A stretch of DNA of 20,040 nucleotides from a virus: positions 1-20,040 of IMG/VR virus record IMGVR_UViG_3300012984_000041; one strand, 5' to 3'. A program made the translations under genes and the position numbers. Below are positions 14,386 to 19,632 of the stretch, piece after piece. The notes under the pieces were generated by a model. The model was not told the DNA's origin. It saw only the letters and a list, made by a program, of their open reading frames with translations, and did not search any database. How positions within the stretch are numbered: position 1 is the first letter of the stretch; the number at the start of each line of letters is the position of its first letter.

Positions 14386-14876
14386 TCCATCATTCCTTCT
14401 TCGGACAAGTAAATTGCCCTGATTTCTTTCGGGATTGAGAGAACAATGGGAGCGATCTTATTCCGGATGCCCCGCAAGTAAGGACGCCTTGGATGAACCC
14501 GCTCCTGCATTGTCTCGAATTGTGGTGGTGCGACATAATGTTGACGGAACATCTCATGCCGGATCACGTCGTAAACAGACCTGCCCCTCTCGTATTCCTC
14601 CCGGGTCAGGGACTTGAAGACTTCCCTGATCGGGCGGCTGTTGCCATGCATCCCGATATACGCCTTGAAGGTGTCATACGGGATTGAGCCACGCATATTG
14701 TTGCATAGGTGGCAGGCACCAACAAGATTGTCATACAGGTCCTTCCCGCCCTTCGACTTTGGCAAGATGTGGTCTTCGGTTGCGTGATACTTCCCCCCGA
14801 GGGAACGGGTCATCTGCACGTCGCAATAATGGCACCTCCCTTTCTGTTTCTTCATGAGGTATAGCCGTGTCGTCAA
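14301..14876 (-). CDS. HNH endonuclease (free-standing, homing type)
   Basis: 191 residues from a TTG at 14876, chosen because AGGAG lies nine bases upstream; an ATG seven codons later lacks such a site. 'KKQKGRCHYCDVQM' holds the first zinc pair (C15, C18), 'ATEDHILPKSKGGKDLYDN' carries D35-H36 and N50, and 'LVGACHLCNNMRG' the second pair (C55, C58) and N60. This is the classic HNH order D-H...P.S.GG...N...C..CN...G. Beyond residue ~70 a helical region follows. The last ~28 residues overlap the next gene. It also overlaps the upstream gene by 146 bases, which suggests insertion into a compact operon. Probable double-strand or nicking homing nuclease. Confidence 0.85.
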   Translation of the reverse strand: MTTRLYLMKKQKGRCHYCDVQMTRSLGGKYHATEDHILPKSKGGKDLYDNLVGACHLCNNMRGSIPYDTFKAYIGMHGNSRPIREVFKSLTREEYERGRSVYDVIRHEMFRQHYVAPPQFETMQERVHPRRPYLRGIRNKIAPIVLSIPKEIRAIYLSEEGMMECQTPPSQYFLTTTTSGSHPPATMTASM

Positions 14877-15069
14877 TCAGGTTTACTCCTATCCTCGCCA
14901 TCCACTGTTTCGCCCTCCGGTAGTCGAGGCATCCTATCTTCGGGCGACGGAATGAATAGATCAGATAATACCGGTTCAGGGCTTCTCTGCCATCCCCATC
15001 GGAGAAGCCGCCGAAGAAAAATCTGAACCGGTATCTGGTCTTGCCTGCCGTCCAGCGGGCTGTTTTCAT
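14731..15069 (-). CDS. Small basic aromatic-rich protein, 3' end overlapped by the HNH gene
   Basis: 112 residues; ATG overlaps the previous stop as ATGA. The first ~65 residues look like a real protein (ARWTAGKTRYRFRFFFGGFS, then LNRYYLIYSFRRPKIGCLDY and RRAKQWMARIG) and share the Arg/Tyr/Phe-rich style of the paralogue array at 15740-18782. The last ~48 residues lie in the HNH gene in another frame and look like an out-of-frame shadow. The original C-terminus may thus have been replaced when the HNH gene came in. A competing ORF at 14873-15103 ends nearer the HNH start but has a poor composition. Function unknown. Confidence 0.55.
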   Translation of the reverse strand: MKTARWTAGKTRYRFRFFFGGFSDGDGREALNRYYLIYSFRRPKIGCLDYRRAKQWMARIGVNLIDDTAIPHEETEREVPLLRRADDPFPRGEVSRNRRPHLAKVEGREGPV

Positions 15070-15311
15070 GAGATTTCGGTGGCCAGCGCCTCCGCTGCCA
15101 CACGGTCCACTTCTGCCTGAGTAGGCATGGGTTCGATCACCGGACGCAGGGTGCGGATCGAACGTTCCAGCGCCAAGATAACCCGGTTGGTATCTTCGAC
15201 CTGTTCATCGATAATCAACTGTTGGTTGCGCAATTCATCCCGCCGCTTAAGGGCGTCATTGATCTGGGCACGCAGCTGATTGTAGACTTCATTTGTCATC
15301 ACGTTCGGCAT
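15066..15311 (-). CDS. Coiled-coil hypothetical protein
   Basis: 81 residues; ATG at 15311 has AGGAG about seven bases upstream and overlaps the preceding gene by 23 bases. The region 'LRAQINDALKRRDELRNQQL' to 'NRVILALERSIRTLRPVIEP' (about residues 13-60) shows a heptad pattern, so a dimeric coiled coil is likely. A short Pro-containing break and a second acidic helix follow. No catalytic motif and no known family. The stop overlaps the next ATG. Confidence 0.72.
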   Translation of the reverse strand: MPNVMTNEVYNQLRAQINDALKRRDELRNQQLIIDEQVEDTNRVILALERSIRTLRPVIEPMPTQAEVDRVAAEALATEIS

Positions 15312-15753
15312 TTTTCATCTCCTTGTATGCGTGAACATAAAAAGCAAAGTTCACGTGTTTTCTGATTTTGCGTTGAATATAAAGTTCGTCCATGAGCACG
15401 GACAAGCCGCACTCGGGACCACCATACGACCTCTGCCAGTACGCGCTGAACGGGTAGCCATCCAACTCTATCTTGAAGAGGGTATCCCCCACTTGTTCAG
15501 ATAGTGGTAGACCCGTAATTTCGACCAGCGCGGCCTGCCAATGGGCGAGCGCCTCTTCGGGAACCTCCCTTCCTTTTCGAGAAACCTGATCCTCGAAGGT
15601 GACAGCTTCACCAGCTTCGACACCTCCGTCAAGGTCAAGGTGACGACCTTCCGAGACCTTTTTACTTTCAAAGTATGCAGCTCCTCTCCATGGAAACTTA
15701 ACTTCCGGTCTTCTCTCTGATCTTAGATTTATACTTCTTTTATACCTGCTCAT
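15289..15753 (-). CDS. Hypothetical protein, member of the small-protein array, with an ORF nested in another frame
   Basis: 154 residues from the ATG at 15753, which has AGGA six bases upstream and overlaps the previous stop. N-terminus 'MSRYKRSINLRSERRPEVKF' is basic; the C-terminal third 'IELDGYPFSAYWQRSYGGPE' and 'YIQRKIRKHVNFAFYVHAYK' has the aromatic/basic style of the neighbouring paralogues. The middle (roughly residues 32-90, Gly/Glu/Val-rich) coincides with the AlpA-like ORF 15468-15671 in another frame and looks like its shadow. Possible readings: one long gene with a nested gene; or a start at the GTG 15492 for the C-terminal part only; or an indel. I cannot decide from one sequence. 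Confidence 0.55.
   Translation of the reverse strand: MSRYKRSINLRSERRPEVKFPWRGAAYFESKKVSEGRHLDLDGGVEAGEAVTFEDQVSRKGREVPEEALAHWQAALVEITGLPLSEQVGDTLFKIELDGYPFSAYWQRSYGGPECGLSVLMDELYIQRKIRKHVNFAFYVHAYKEMKNAERDDK
15468..15671 (-). CDS. AlpA/excisionase-like helix-turn-helix protein (nested ORF)
   Basis: 67 residues from a TTG at 15671 with GAGGAG nine bases upstream. The match to the AlpA/MerR-type winged helix is clear by eye. 'LTLTEVSKLVKLSPSRIRFL' is the HTH, 'EKEGRFPKR' carries the conserved E-G-[RK]-FP, and 'GRPRWSKLRVYHYLNKWG' gives the G-R-x-RW....V..YL..W wing and end. Such proteins regulate or direct excision in mobile elements. It is wholly contained in another frame of 15289-15753. 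Its fit to a known fold makes it likely that this frame is the translated one in the overlap. Function in this phage is unknown; transcription control of the operon is plausible. Confidence 0.6.
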   Translation of the reverse strand: MKVKRSRKVVTLTLTEVSKLVKLSPSRIRFLEKEGRFPKRRSPIGRPRWSKLRVYHYLNKWGIPSSR

Positions 15754-16030
15754 TGGATTTCCTAGCTGACTGCGCGTCGGGGTGGTGCCATTCTCCGTTC
15801 GCCAGTCTGATATGTCTCTCCCATCGGTATCTGCCGCCAGCATCCTGCTTCGATGGGGGTCTGTGGAAGTAGAATTTTGAGTACCAATTGGGGTAATAAT
15901 AGGTGATGACATAGTCGGGCGAGAAGCCCATCGCCATGATGATTGGCACCAGACTGGTGTTCCACTTCATCGGCTTGCGGCGGCGAGCCAGCGAATAGAA
16001 CCTGTCCCTGTCCAAAGCGCTAAGCTTCAT
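15740..16030 (-). CDS. Small paralogue-array protein (RKPMK ... WY ... GEW)
   Basis: 96 residues; ATG overlaps the previous stop as ATGA. It has 'RFYSLARRRKPMKWNTSLVP' near the N-terminus, 'DYVITYYYPNWYSKFYFHRP' in the middle and 'GRYRWERHIRLANGEWHHPD' at the C-terminus. These match in order the RK-x-x-K, WY and R..R...-[AL]xG-x-W blocks of the genes at 16027, 16834 and 17085. Composition is basic and rich in Tyr, Trp and Phe. No known domain, no signal peptide, no membrane segment. Function unknown. Confidence 0.72.
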   Translation of the reverse strand: MKLSALDRDRFYSLARRRKPMKWNTSLVPIIMAMGFSPDYVITYYYPNWYSKFYFHRPPSKQDAGGRYRWERHIRLANGEWHHPDAQSARKSNEQV

Positions 16031-16287
16031 TCCTCCATTTCCTTCACGTCCGGTTTAATCCAAGCGCCATATGCATAAGAATAGGTGCGCCGCCCCCGGG
16101 TTATGGTCGCTCCCTTGAACCGCTCATGTTTGAACTCGATATACCATCTCAGCTCATCCGGCACGTCGGCGGGATAGAGCCGGATGAACACCTTCGTGTG
16201 GATCACGCAATGCAGGTACATCAGGCGGGCCCCGGTGTTCTTGAGAGGCTTTCTGTGGGCGATCATTTGAAGCATCCGGGTGATCAT
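16027..16287 (-). CDS. Small paralogue-array protein (RKPLK ... WY ... YAYGAW)
   Basis: 86 residues from the ATG at 16287, chosen because it overlaps the preceding stop as ATGA; the frame is open further upstream. 'MITRMLQMIAHRKPLKNTGA' holds the RKPLK motif, 'LYPADVPDELRWYIEFKHER' the WY block, and 'RGRRTYSYAYGAW' the C-terminal signature. It is the clearest representative of the family together with 16834-17088. It ends with a short acidic tail. Unknown function; probably cytoplasmic and basic, so nucleic-acid or protein binding is conceivable. Confidence 0.75.
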   Translation of the reverse strand: MITRMLQMIAHRKPLKNTGARLMYLHCVIHTKVFIRLYPADVPDELRWYIEFKHERFKGATITRGRRTYSYAYGAWIKPDVKEMEE

Positions 16288-16589
16288 GTTTCCGTCTCTT
16301 TCGTGTCCAAAGAGGTTATCCTCTCGCCCCAAAGTATTTCGAGATGACGGGAGGCATAGTGCCGGGAACATCTGGGAAGCCGGACATGCTTAAACAGCCG
16401 GTACCAGTTAAACCCATGGTGATACATATAATCAAACCAGTTCAGCCGCTTGAACGGACGGAAGTCAGCGGCCAGTTCCCATGCTTCATGCTTGCGGCGT
16501 TTCAACTTCTTACGGTAGCACAACAGACCGAAATGCTGCCTTTCTGCGTTCTTGCGCATCAGCTTTAGCCTCATATCATCTCTGGCCAT
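16284..16589 (-). CDS. Small paralogue-array protein (divergent member)
   Basis: 101 residues from the ATG at 16589, which has GGAGG eight bases upstream; the ATG at 16574 would give the ATGA overlap seen in neighbours. Very basic: 'LCYRKKLKRRKHEAWELAAD', then 'RPFKRLNWFDYMYHHGFNWY' and 'RHYASRHLEILWGER'. It keeps the R-K...K, WY and Y..R...-WG-x pattern but is more divergent, with a longer N-terminus. No known domain. Confidence 0.7.
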   Translation of the reverse strand: MARDDMRLKLMRKNAERQHFGLLCYRKKLKRRKHEAWELAADFRPFKRLNWFDYMYHHGFNWYRLFKHVRLPRCSRHYASRHLEILWGERITSLDTKETET

Positions 16590-16837
16590 GTCCCCTGCCT
16601 CCATCCATAAATCAGCGCGATCTTGCGTCTGATTTGCATATTCCTGCCGCGCAGGACCCTGACGGTGATCATCCGCTCATGCCAGAGACGATCCTTCCGC
16701 TGCATCGAGTAGTAATTAGACGACAGGTCATCCATCGAGGACGCGCATTTGCTATCGCCCTTATGGGCCAGTTCGTAAGACCGAAAGCAGTCAACCTTTA
16801 GTCGCTTCCTGTCCCGGATGAAGAAATTTTGTCTCAT
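16571..16837 (-). CDS. Small paralogue-array protein (RDRKRLK ... YGWRQGTW)
   Basis: 88 residues; ATG at 16837 overlaps the previous stop as ATGA and has GGGAG seven bases upstream. It reads 'MRQNFFIRDRKRLKVDCFRS', 'DDLSSNYYSMQRKDRLWHER' and 'RNMQIRRKIALIYGWRQGTW'. The N-terminal RK-x-LK and C-terminal Y-G-W-x-x-G-x-W match the array consensus. Two Cys are present (residues 17 and 34), with no metal-binding pattern. Function unknown. Confidence 0.72.
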   Translation of the reverse strand: MRQNFFIRDRKRLKVDCFRSYELAHKGDSKCASSMDDLSSNYYSMQRKDRLWHERMITVRVLRGRNMQIRRKIALIYGWRQGTWPEMI

Positions 16838-17088
16838 ATCGATGCTCCCATGCGCCATTCCCCATAAGCATGCTGGTAAGTCCGGGTTGCCCGACTGCCT
16901 CTGGCGATAGGCGTGTGAAACCGCCATTGCTTCAGGCCTTGGTACCAGCCAAAGACATCAACGTCCATGTCCACCTTCAGCTCCAGACGCAGCTGCATCA
17001 CTCGTCTGGAGACACCGCGATCCATCTTCTTTGGCTTCCGGTTGTGATAAAGAAGGCCGGTCAGGAAGCGTTCTTCATAATTCCTCAC
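16834..17088 (-). CDS. Small paralogue-array protein (RKPKK ... WY ... YQHAYGEW)
   Basis: 84 residues from a GTG at 17088 that overlaps the previous stop as GTGA and has GGGGGA seven bases upstream; an ATG at 17103 gives five more residues but has no ribosome site. It reads 'YEERFLTGLLYHNRKPKKMD', 'MQLRLELKVDMDVDVFGWYQ' and 'RATRTYQHAYGEW'. The three family blocks are all clear. Start uncertain, gene secure within the array. Confidence 0.72.
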   Translation of the reverse strand: MRNYEERFLTGLLYHNRKPKKMDRGVSRRVMQLRLELKVDMDVDVFGWYQGLKQWRFHTPIARGSRATRTYQHAYGEWRMGASI

Positions 17089-17342
17089 AGCCACGTCCCC
17101 CATGCATACCGAATACAGTTCATCGCCCTTGCTCTGCCATGACCATGGAAGCGCCTCTGCTTGTTCATAAGGTACCAGTCGATAACATCACACGGAACAT
17201 CTTGGAGGTCGCACGTCCTGATTTCGCGATCCATCAGATTGAAGCTCTGGCGGATATTCAATACCTTCATCTTGCGGGCCTTCTTGATGGCGTAATAACG
17301 GAAGTAGGTGGGGAATTGCTGTACTTTTTGATCGTACATCAC
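17085..17342 (-). CDS. Small paralogue-array protein (ARKMK ... WY ... RYAWGTW)
   Basis: 85 residues from the GTG at 17342 (GTGA overlap with the previous stop, GGAGG seven bases upstream); the next codon is an ATG and could serve instead. It reads 'FPTYFRYYAIKKARKMKVLN', 'LQDVPCDVIDWYLMNKQRRF' and 'RARAMNCIRYAWGTW'. 'DVP..-[LV]..WY' is shared with 16027-16287, and 'RRFHG' resembles 'ERFKG' there. Function unknown. Confidence 0.72.
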   Translation of the reverse strand: MMYDQKVQQFPTYFRYYAIKKARKMKVLNIRQSFNLMDREIRTCDLQDVPCDVIDWYLMNKQRRFHGHGRARAMNCIRYAWGTWL

Positions 17343-17761
17343 TTCTCTTCCTCCGTGAGGCCATACCCAACCTGCCTGACGACATATTGGACATAGGAAT
17401 ATGTCAATATTTTCAGGGGCTTGCGTTCGGTCAGGACATCACCCAACCGGACATTGAAGCGACCATGCTTGGCACCAAAACCAGCTATCTCGGTGAACTC
17501 CTTGATGGCAAACGGGAAGCTATAGAGGGCAACGTCATCCCCATCCCCGTTATAGGTCAATATGTCCGTAGGCTGGAATTCCTCTCTTTCGCCATAGATG
17601 ATCCGCACCGCAGGCTGGGTGTAGACCTTCAGATATTTACGGGAGTGAAGAACCTTATCATACCCATAACCATAGGCCATCTGGTCCACCGAGGGTTCCT
17701 TGAGCAGATCAAACGCATATCCGATCTGGGCAGGCATGCTTACGTGATTAAATTGCAGCAT
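17339..17761 (-). CDS. Larger member of the small-protein array
   Basis: 140 residues; ATG with GGA nine bases upstream, after a 25-bp gap. It contains two RK-x-[LK]-K motifs: 'DKVLHSRKYLKVYTQPAVRI' (about 35-54) and 'RLGDVLTERKPLKILTYSYV' (about 104-123), ending 'QYVVRQVGYGLTEEEK'. Between them is a Tyr- and Asp-rich stretch (EFQPTDILTYNGDGDDVALY). It may thus combine two family-like halves. No known domain. Stop overlaps the next start. Confidence 0.68.
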   Translation of the reverse strand: MLQFNHVSMPAQIGYAFDLLKEPSVDQMAYGYGYDKVLHSRKYLKVYTQPAVRIIYGEREEFQPTDILTYNGDGDDVALYSFPFAIKEFTEIAGFGAKHGRFNVRLGDVLTERKPLKILTYSYVQYVVRQVGYGLTEEEK

Positions 17762-17786
17762 ATCTATTTTCCACTTTAGCGGACGG

Positions 17787-17996
17787 CTAACTTGCCCACC
17801 TCACCCAGACAGTGAACCACGAGATATTCAACATCAGCGAAACCAGACCGGCGATGACAATCACCAGTATCCCGCTATCGCCCTGTACATGGGACTTAGC
17901 GAGGGAAATAATCTTCAAGTTCGCTAGAACGATCCCTGCCATAATTACGGAGACCAAGAGAATAGAATAGATGAGTTGCGAGAGTTCTTGTGACAT
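17787..17996 (-). CDS. Small two-helix membrane protein
   Basis: 69 residues; ATG with an AAGGAAG-rich leader. Two strongly hydrophobic segments are visible: 'LIYSILLVSVIMAGIVLANL' (about 8-27) and 'GILVIVIAGLVSLMLNISWF' (about 42-61), joined by a short polar loop (KSHVQGDS). This is a clean two-transmembrane layout. It is the only membrane protein in the array. It overlaps the 17896-18339 gene by 101 bases in another frame. Holin-like or an inner-membrane effector are both possible; no lysin gene is nearby to favour a holin. Confidence 0.6.
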   Translation of the reverse strand: MSQELSQLIYSILLVSVIMAGIVLANLKIISLAKSHVQGDSGILVIVIAGLVSLMLNISWFTVWVRWAS

Positions 17997-18339
17997 TCTT
18001 CCTTACCTTCCTTGCCTGATAGAGTTCATCATAAGATTTGAACGGGTTGCTTCTTCTGTATTCAACCCGCATTGCCAGTGACCGGGACTGGAACGTCTTG
18101 TCGCCCGCTTTGTCATAGTCATAGAAGTAGATCGGGGGATAGTTCTCTGGCACCCGAAAGAAGTGCATGACAAACTCTTCCCGGTAAACCTTCTTGCCTT
18201 TCCGGTGCGTGTAAAGCCCATCGAGACGTTCCAGAAGTGCAAACTGTAAAGCATCCTCATCATACACCATGAGCGGCAGATGCTGATTGAAGGCACAACA
18301 AACCCGGGGTCTATGACAAAATCTTATCTTTCCCGTCAT
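17896..18339 (-). CDS. Small paralogue-array protein (HRKGKK ... YFYDYD)
   Basis: 147 residues from the ATG at 18339 (ATGA overlap; the frame is open further upstream but would run into the previous gene). 'LDGLYTHRKGKKVYREEFVM' with 'HFFRVPENYPPIYFYDYDKA' parallels 'LISRRKVLKRYHLKFVRHYF' and 'ETRGEVEFDYLEP' of the 18336-18782 protein, and 'DELYQARKVRKNVTRTLATH' parallels 'SVYHVRKRHKVITKKWIGN' there. The two are therefore likely paralogues of each other. The last 33 codons overlap the membrane-protein gene. Function unknown. Confidence 0.68.
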   Translation of the reverse strand: MTGKIRFCHRPRVCCAFNQHLPLMVYDEDALQFALLERLDGLYTHRKGKKVYREEFVMHFFRVPENYPPIYFYDYDKAGDKTFQSRSLAMRVEYRRSNPFKSYDELYQARKVRKNVTRTLATHLFYSLGLRNYGRDRSSELEDYFPR

Positions 18340-18782
18340 TTCGTCCGCCCCTTTCGCTTGGGAAGTTCGGGGCGCATAACCCCCCTTATCAGGTTGCCTA
18401 TCCATTTCTTCGTGATCACCTTATGCCTCTTCCGTACATGATAAACAGAAGCGGCCCGATACATATACCTGCTGGGGACCCCCGTATTCTCACCGATCCG
18501 AGACGACAGGGAGAAGTTCTCTACCGATGCGGCCGATCTGATGACGGGAGGTTCCAAGTAGTCAAACTCCACCTCACCCCTCGTCTCGAAATAATGTCTG
18601 ACGAACTTCAGATGGTATCTCTTCAGGACCTTGCGGCGGGATATGAGGAAGTCCGCATAATCCAGAAGGCGATATTCAGCGGTATTGGGCGGGAGGTCAT
18701 AGACATCCTCCATATGCACATCATCAGCACGGGTCTTGCCGATGCGATGTGGAAAGGGGGTGTATTTGTCGAGTGGGTTCAT
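18336..18782 (-). CDS. Small paralogue-array protein (RRKVLK ... FDYLEP)
   Basis: 148 residues from the ATG at 18782. No Shine-Dalgarno precedes it; instead a 7-bp stem hairpin (18785-18816) abuts the start, so translation may be weak or controlled, or the true start lies inside. It reads 'LLDYADFLISRRKVLKRYHL', 'KFVRHYFETRGEVEFDYLEP', then 'YMYRAASVYHVRKRHKVITK'. Similar to the next gene (17896-18339), which suggests duplication. First gene of the array. Very basic C-terminus (PKRKGRTK). Confidence 0.68.
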   Translation of the reverse strand: MNPLDKYTPFPHRIGKTRADDVHMEDVYDLPPNTAEYRLLDYADFLISRRKVLKRYHLKFVRHYFETRGEVEFDYLEPPVIRSAASVENFSLSSRIGENTGVPSRYMYRAASVYHVRKRHKVITKKWIGNLIRGVMRPELPKRKGRTK

Positions 18783-18784
18783 TG

Positions 18785-18816
18785 GGCGGCTCTTGGGTCA
18801 AAGGGCTGAAGCCGCC
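18785..18816 (-). other. Hairpin abutting a start codon
   Basis: Minus-strand GGCGGCT and AGCCGCC form a perfect 7-bp stem around an 18-base loop, ending two bases before the ATG at 18782. No U-run follows, so it is not a typical terminator. It replaces the ribosome-binding site expected there. Confidence 0.5.
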
Positions 18817-18856
18817 GATGATGGGGGGAGGGTCTGGCCATGTCAAACCCGGGGGG

Positions 18857-19303
18857 CTATGTCACCTCCTGATATGTCTTACCTGCAAATATGGCGCTTA
18901 TAGAGCCTTGATGGACGCCAAGCTCTTTGGCTATTTCTGTATGATTTTTGAAGCCAAACATAGAGCGCACATAACGCACTTGTTCATCCGTCAAAAGACG
19001 CTGCCTACGGTGCTGCGTCCCATGAATAATACGATCACCTTGGTTCTCTTCCGGAGTGGCCCATCTGACGTGAGCATGGTTAATGCAGGAAGGGTTCCCG
19101 CATCTATGTGCCGCCTGATGAGTATCGGAAGGAGCTTCCCCGTGGACAAGATAACAGACAAGACGATGCGCTGGCCAAACGAAGTCCATATATAAAACGC
19201 GCCCATATCCACGAGCTTTTGCATACGGCCATATGATGCATTCGTCTGTGATCGCCTCAAGGTGAGACATCAAAAACTTTAAAGCCTCCCCACGAGCAGC
19301 CAT
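18857..19303 (-). CDS. HNH homing endonuclease (HNH_3 type) with C-terminal helix-turn-helix
   Basis: 148 residues; the ATG overlaps the previous stop as TAATG. 'FVWPAHRLVCYLVHGEAPSD' (41-60), 'AAHRCGNPSCINHAHVRWAT' (64-83) and 'PEENQGDRIIHGT' (84-96) form the HNH_3 fold: H46, H66, C68/C73, N75-H76 and N87 are the usual residues. A second domain, 'LLTDEQVRYVRSM' to 'HTEIAKELGVHQGSISAIFA' (about 103-140), is a DNA-binding helix-turn-helix typical of such intron- or intergenic nucleases. It sits between the regulator and the small-gene array, a typical place for a selfish nuclease. A 74-bp gap follows. Confidence 0.9.
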   Translation of the reverse strand: MAARGEALKFLMSHLEAITDECIIWPYAKARGYGRVLYMDFVWPAHRLVCYLVHGEAPSDTHQAAHRCGNPSCINHAHVRWATPEENQGDRIIHGTQHRRQRLLTDEQVRYVRSMFGFKNHTEIAKELGVHQGSISAIFAGKTYQEVT

Positions 19304-19572
19304 TATTTGTTCGCCTCCATGTGTACGCGCAGAACATCCTGCATCCGCACCTGCCAGCCGGGGCCGGTCGAACGGAACCAGTCCAGCACATCGTCATCCA
19401 AGCGGATATTCGTGCGGGCCTTCGTTTTCGCTTTCCGTTTGGTCGTCCCGAAGAACTCGTCAGCCCTCTGGCTTTTTATGTCGAGCGCCTTCACTGCGAT
19501 CTCCCGTTTTTCGCTCGGTGTCTCAACGGGCTTTTTGACCGGTGTCTGGGGGGAACGATATTCGATTGCCAT
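19303..19572 (-). CDS. BrnA-like antitoxin / ribbon-helix-helix regulator (no BrnT partner seen)
   Basis: 89 residues from the ATG at 19572, chosen for its GGAG; an upstream in-frame ATG at 19632 lacks one. The C-terminal part 'TNIRLDDDVLDWFRSTGPGW' and 'QVRMQDVLRVHMEANK' (54-89) matches the BrnA antitoxin signature [IT]-x-[IL]RLD-DVL-WF...G.G[WY]Q.R...VLR..M. The N-terminal half is polar and Lys-rich. BrnA neutralises the BrnT RNase toxin and represses its own promoter. No BrnT-like ORF is found in the bases upstream or in the next gene. An orphan antitoxin could protect the phage against a host toxin-antitoxin system, or simply regulate this operon. Confidence 0.78.
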   Translation of the reverse strand: MAIEYRSPQTPVKKPVETPSEKREIAVKALDIKSQRADEFFGTTKRKAKTKARTNIRLDDDVLDWFRSTGPGWQVRMQDVLRVHMEANK

Positions 19573-19585
19573 AATATGTCTCCGT

Positions 19586-19605
19586 GTGTGCCTTAAGGGG
19601 CATAC
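19586..19605 (-). promoter_or_regulatory. Candidate operator of the BrnA-like gene
   Basis: Inverted repeat on the + strand: GTGTGCC, a six-base centre TTAAGG, and GGCATAC, with one mismatch between the arms. It abuts the candidate -10 and covers the expected transcription start, 14 bases before the ATG. This suits autorepression by a ribbon-helix-helix protein. Confidence 0.5.
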
Positions 19606-19632
19606 TACAAGGCATCCGGATTTGAAATGCAA
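19604..19632 (-). promoter_or_regulatory. Candidate promoter of the small-gene operon
   Basis: Minus-strand TTGCAT (19627-19632), 17-base spacer, TGTAGT (19604-19609). Each box has four of six consensus bases. The upstream stretch is A/T-rich with several A and T runs (about 19633-19675), like an UP element. No other candidate is as well placed for the operon that begins at 19572. Confidence 0.45.

Noticed and set aside
14873-15103. 76-codon minus-strand ORF ending at the HNH start with an ATGA-like overlap
   Set aside because: GTG start deep in the previous gene, Trp/Arg/Pro-rich shadow composition. The frame 14731-15069 is better placed by its ATGA start and has a more protein-like N-terminus.
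15665-15675. A-rich stretch as a classic -1 frameshift site joining the two ORFs
   Set aside because: The heptamer is T-AAA-AAG rather than a standard slippery heptamer, and the nested frame would need a +1 shift.
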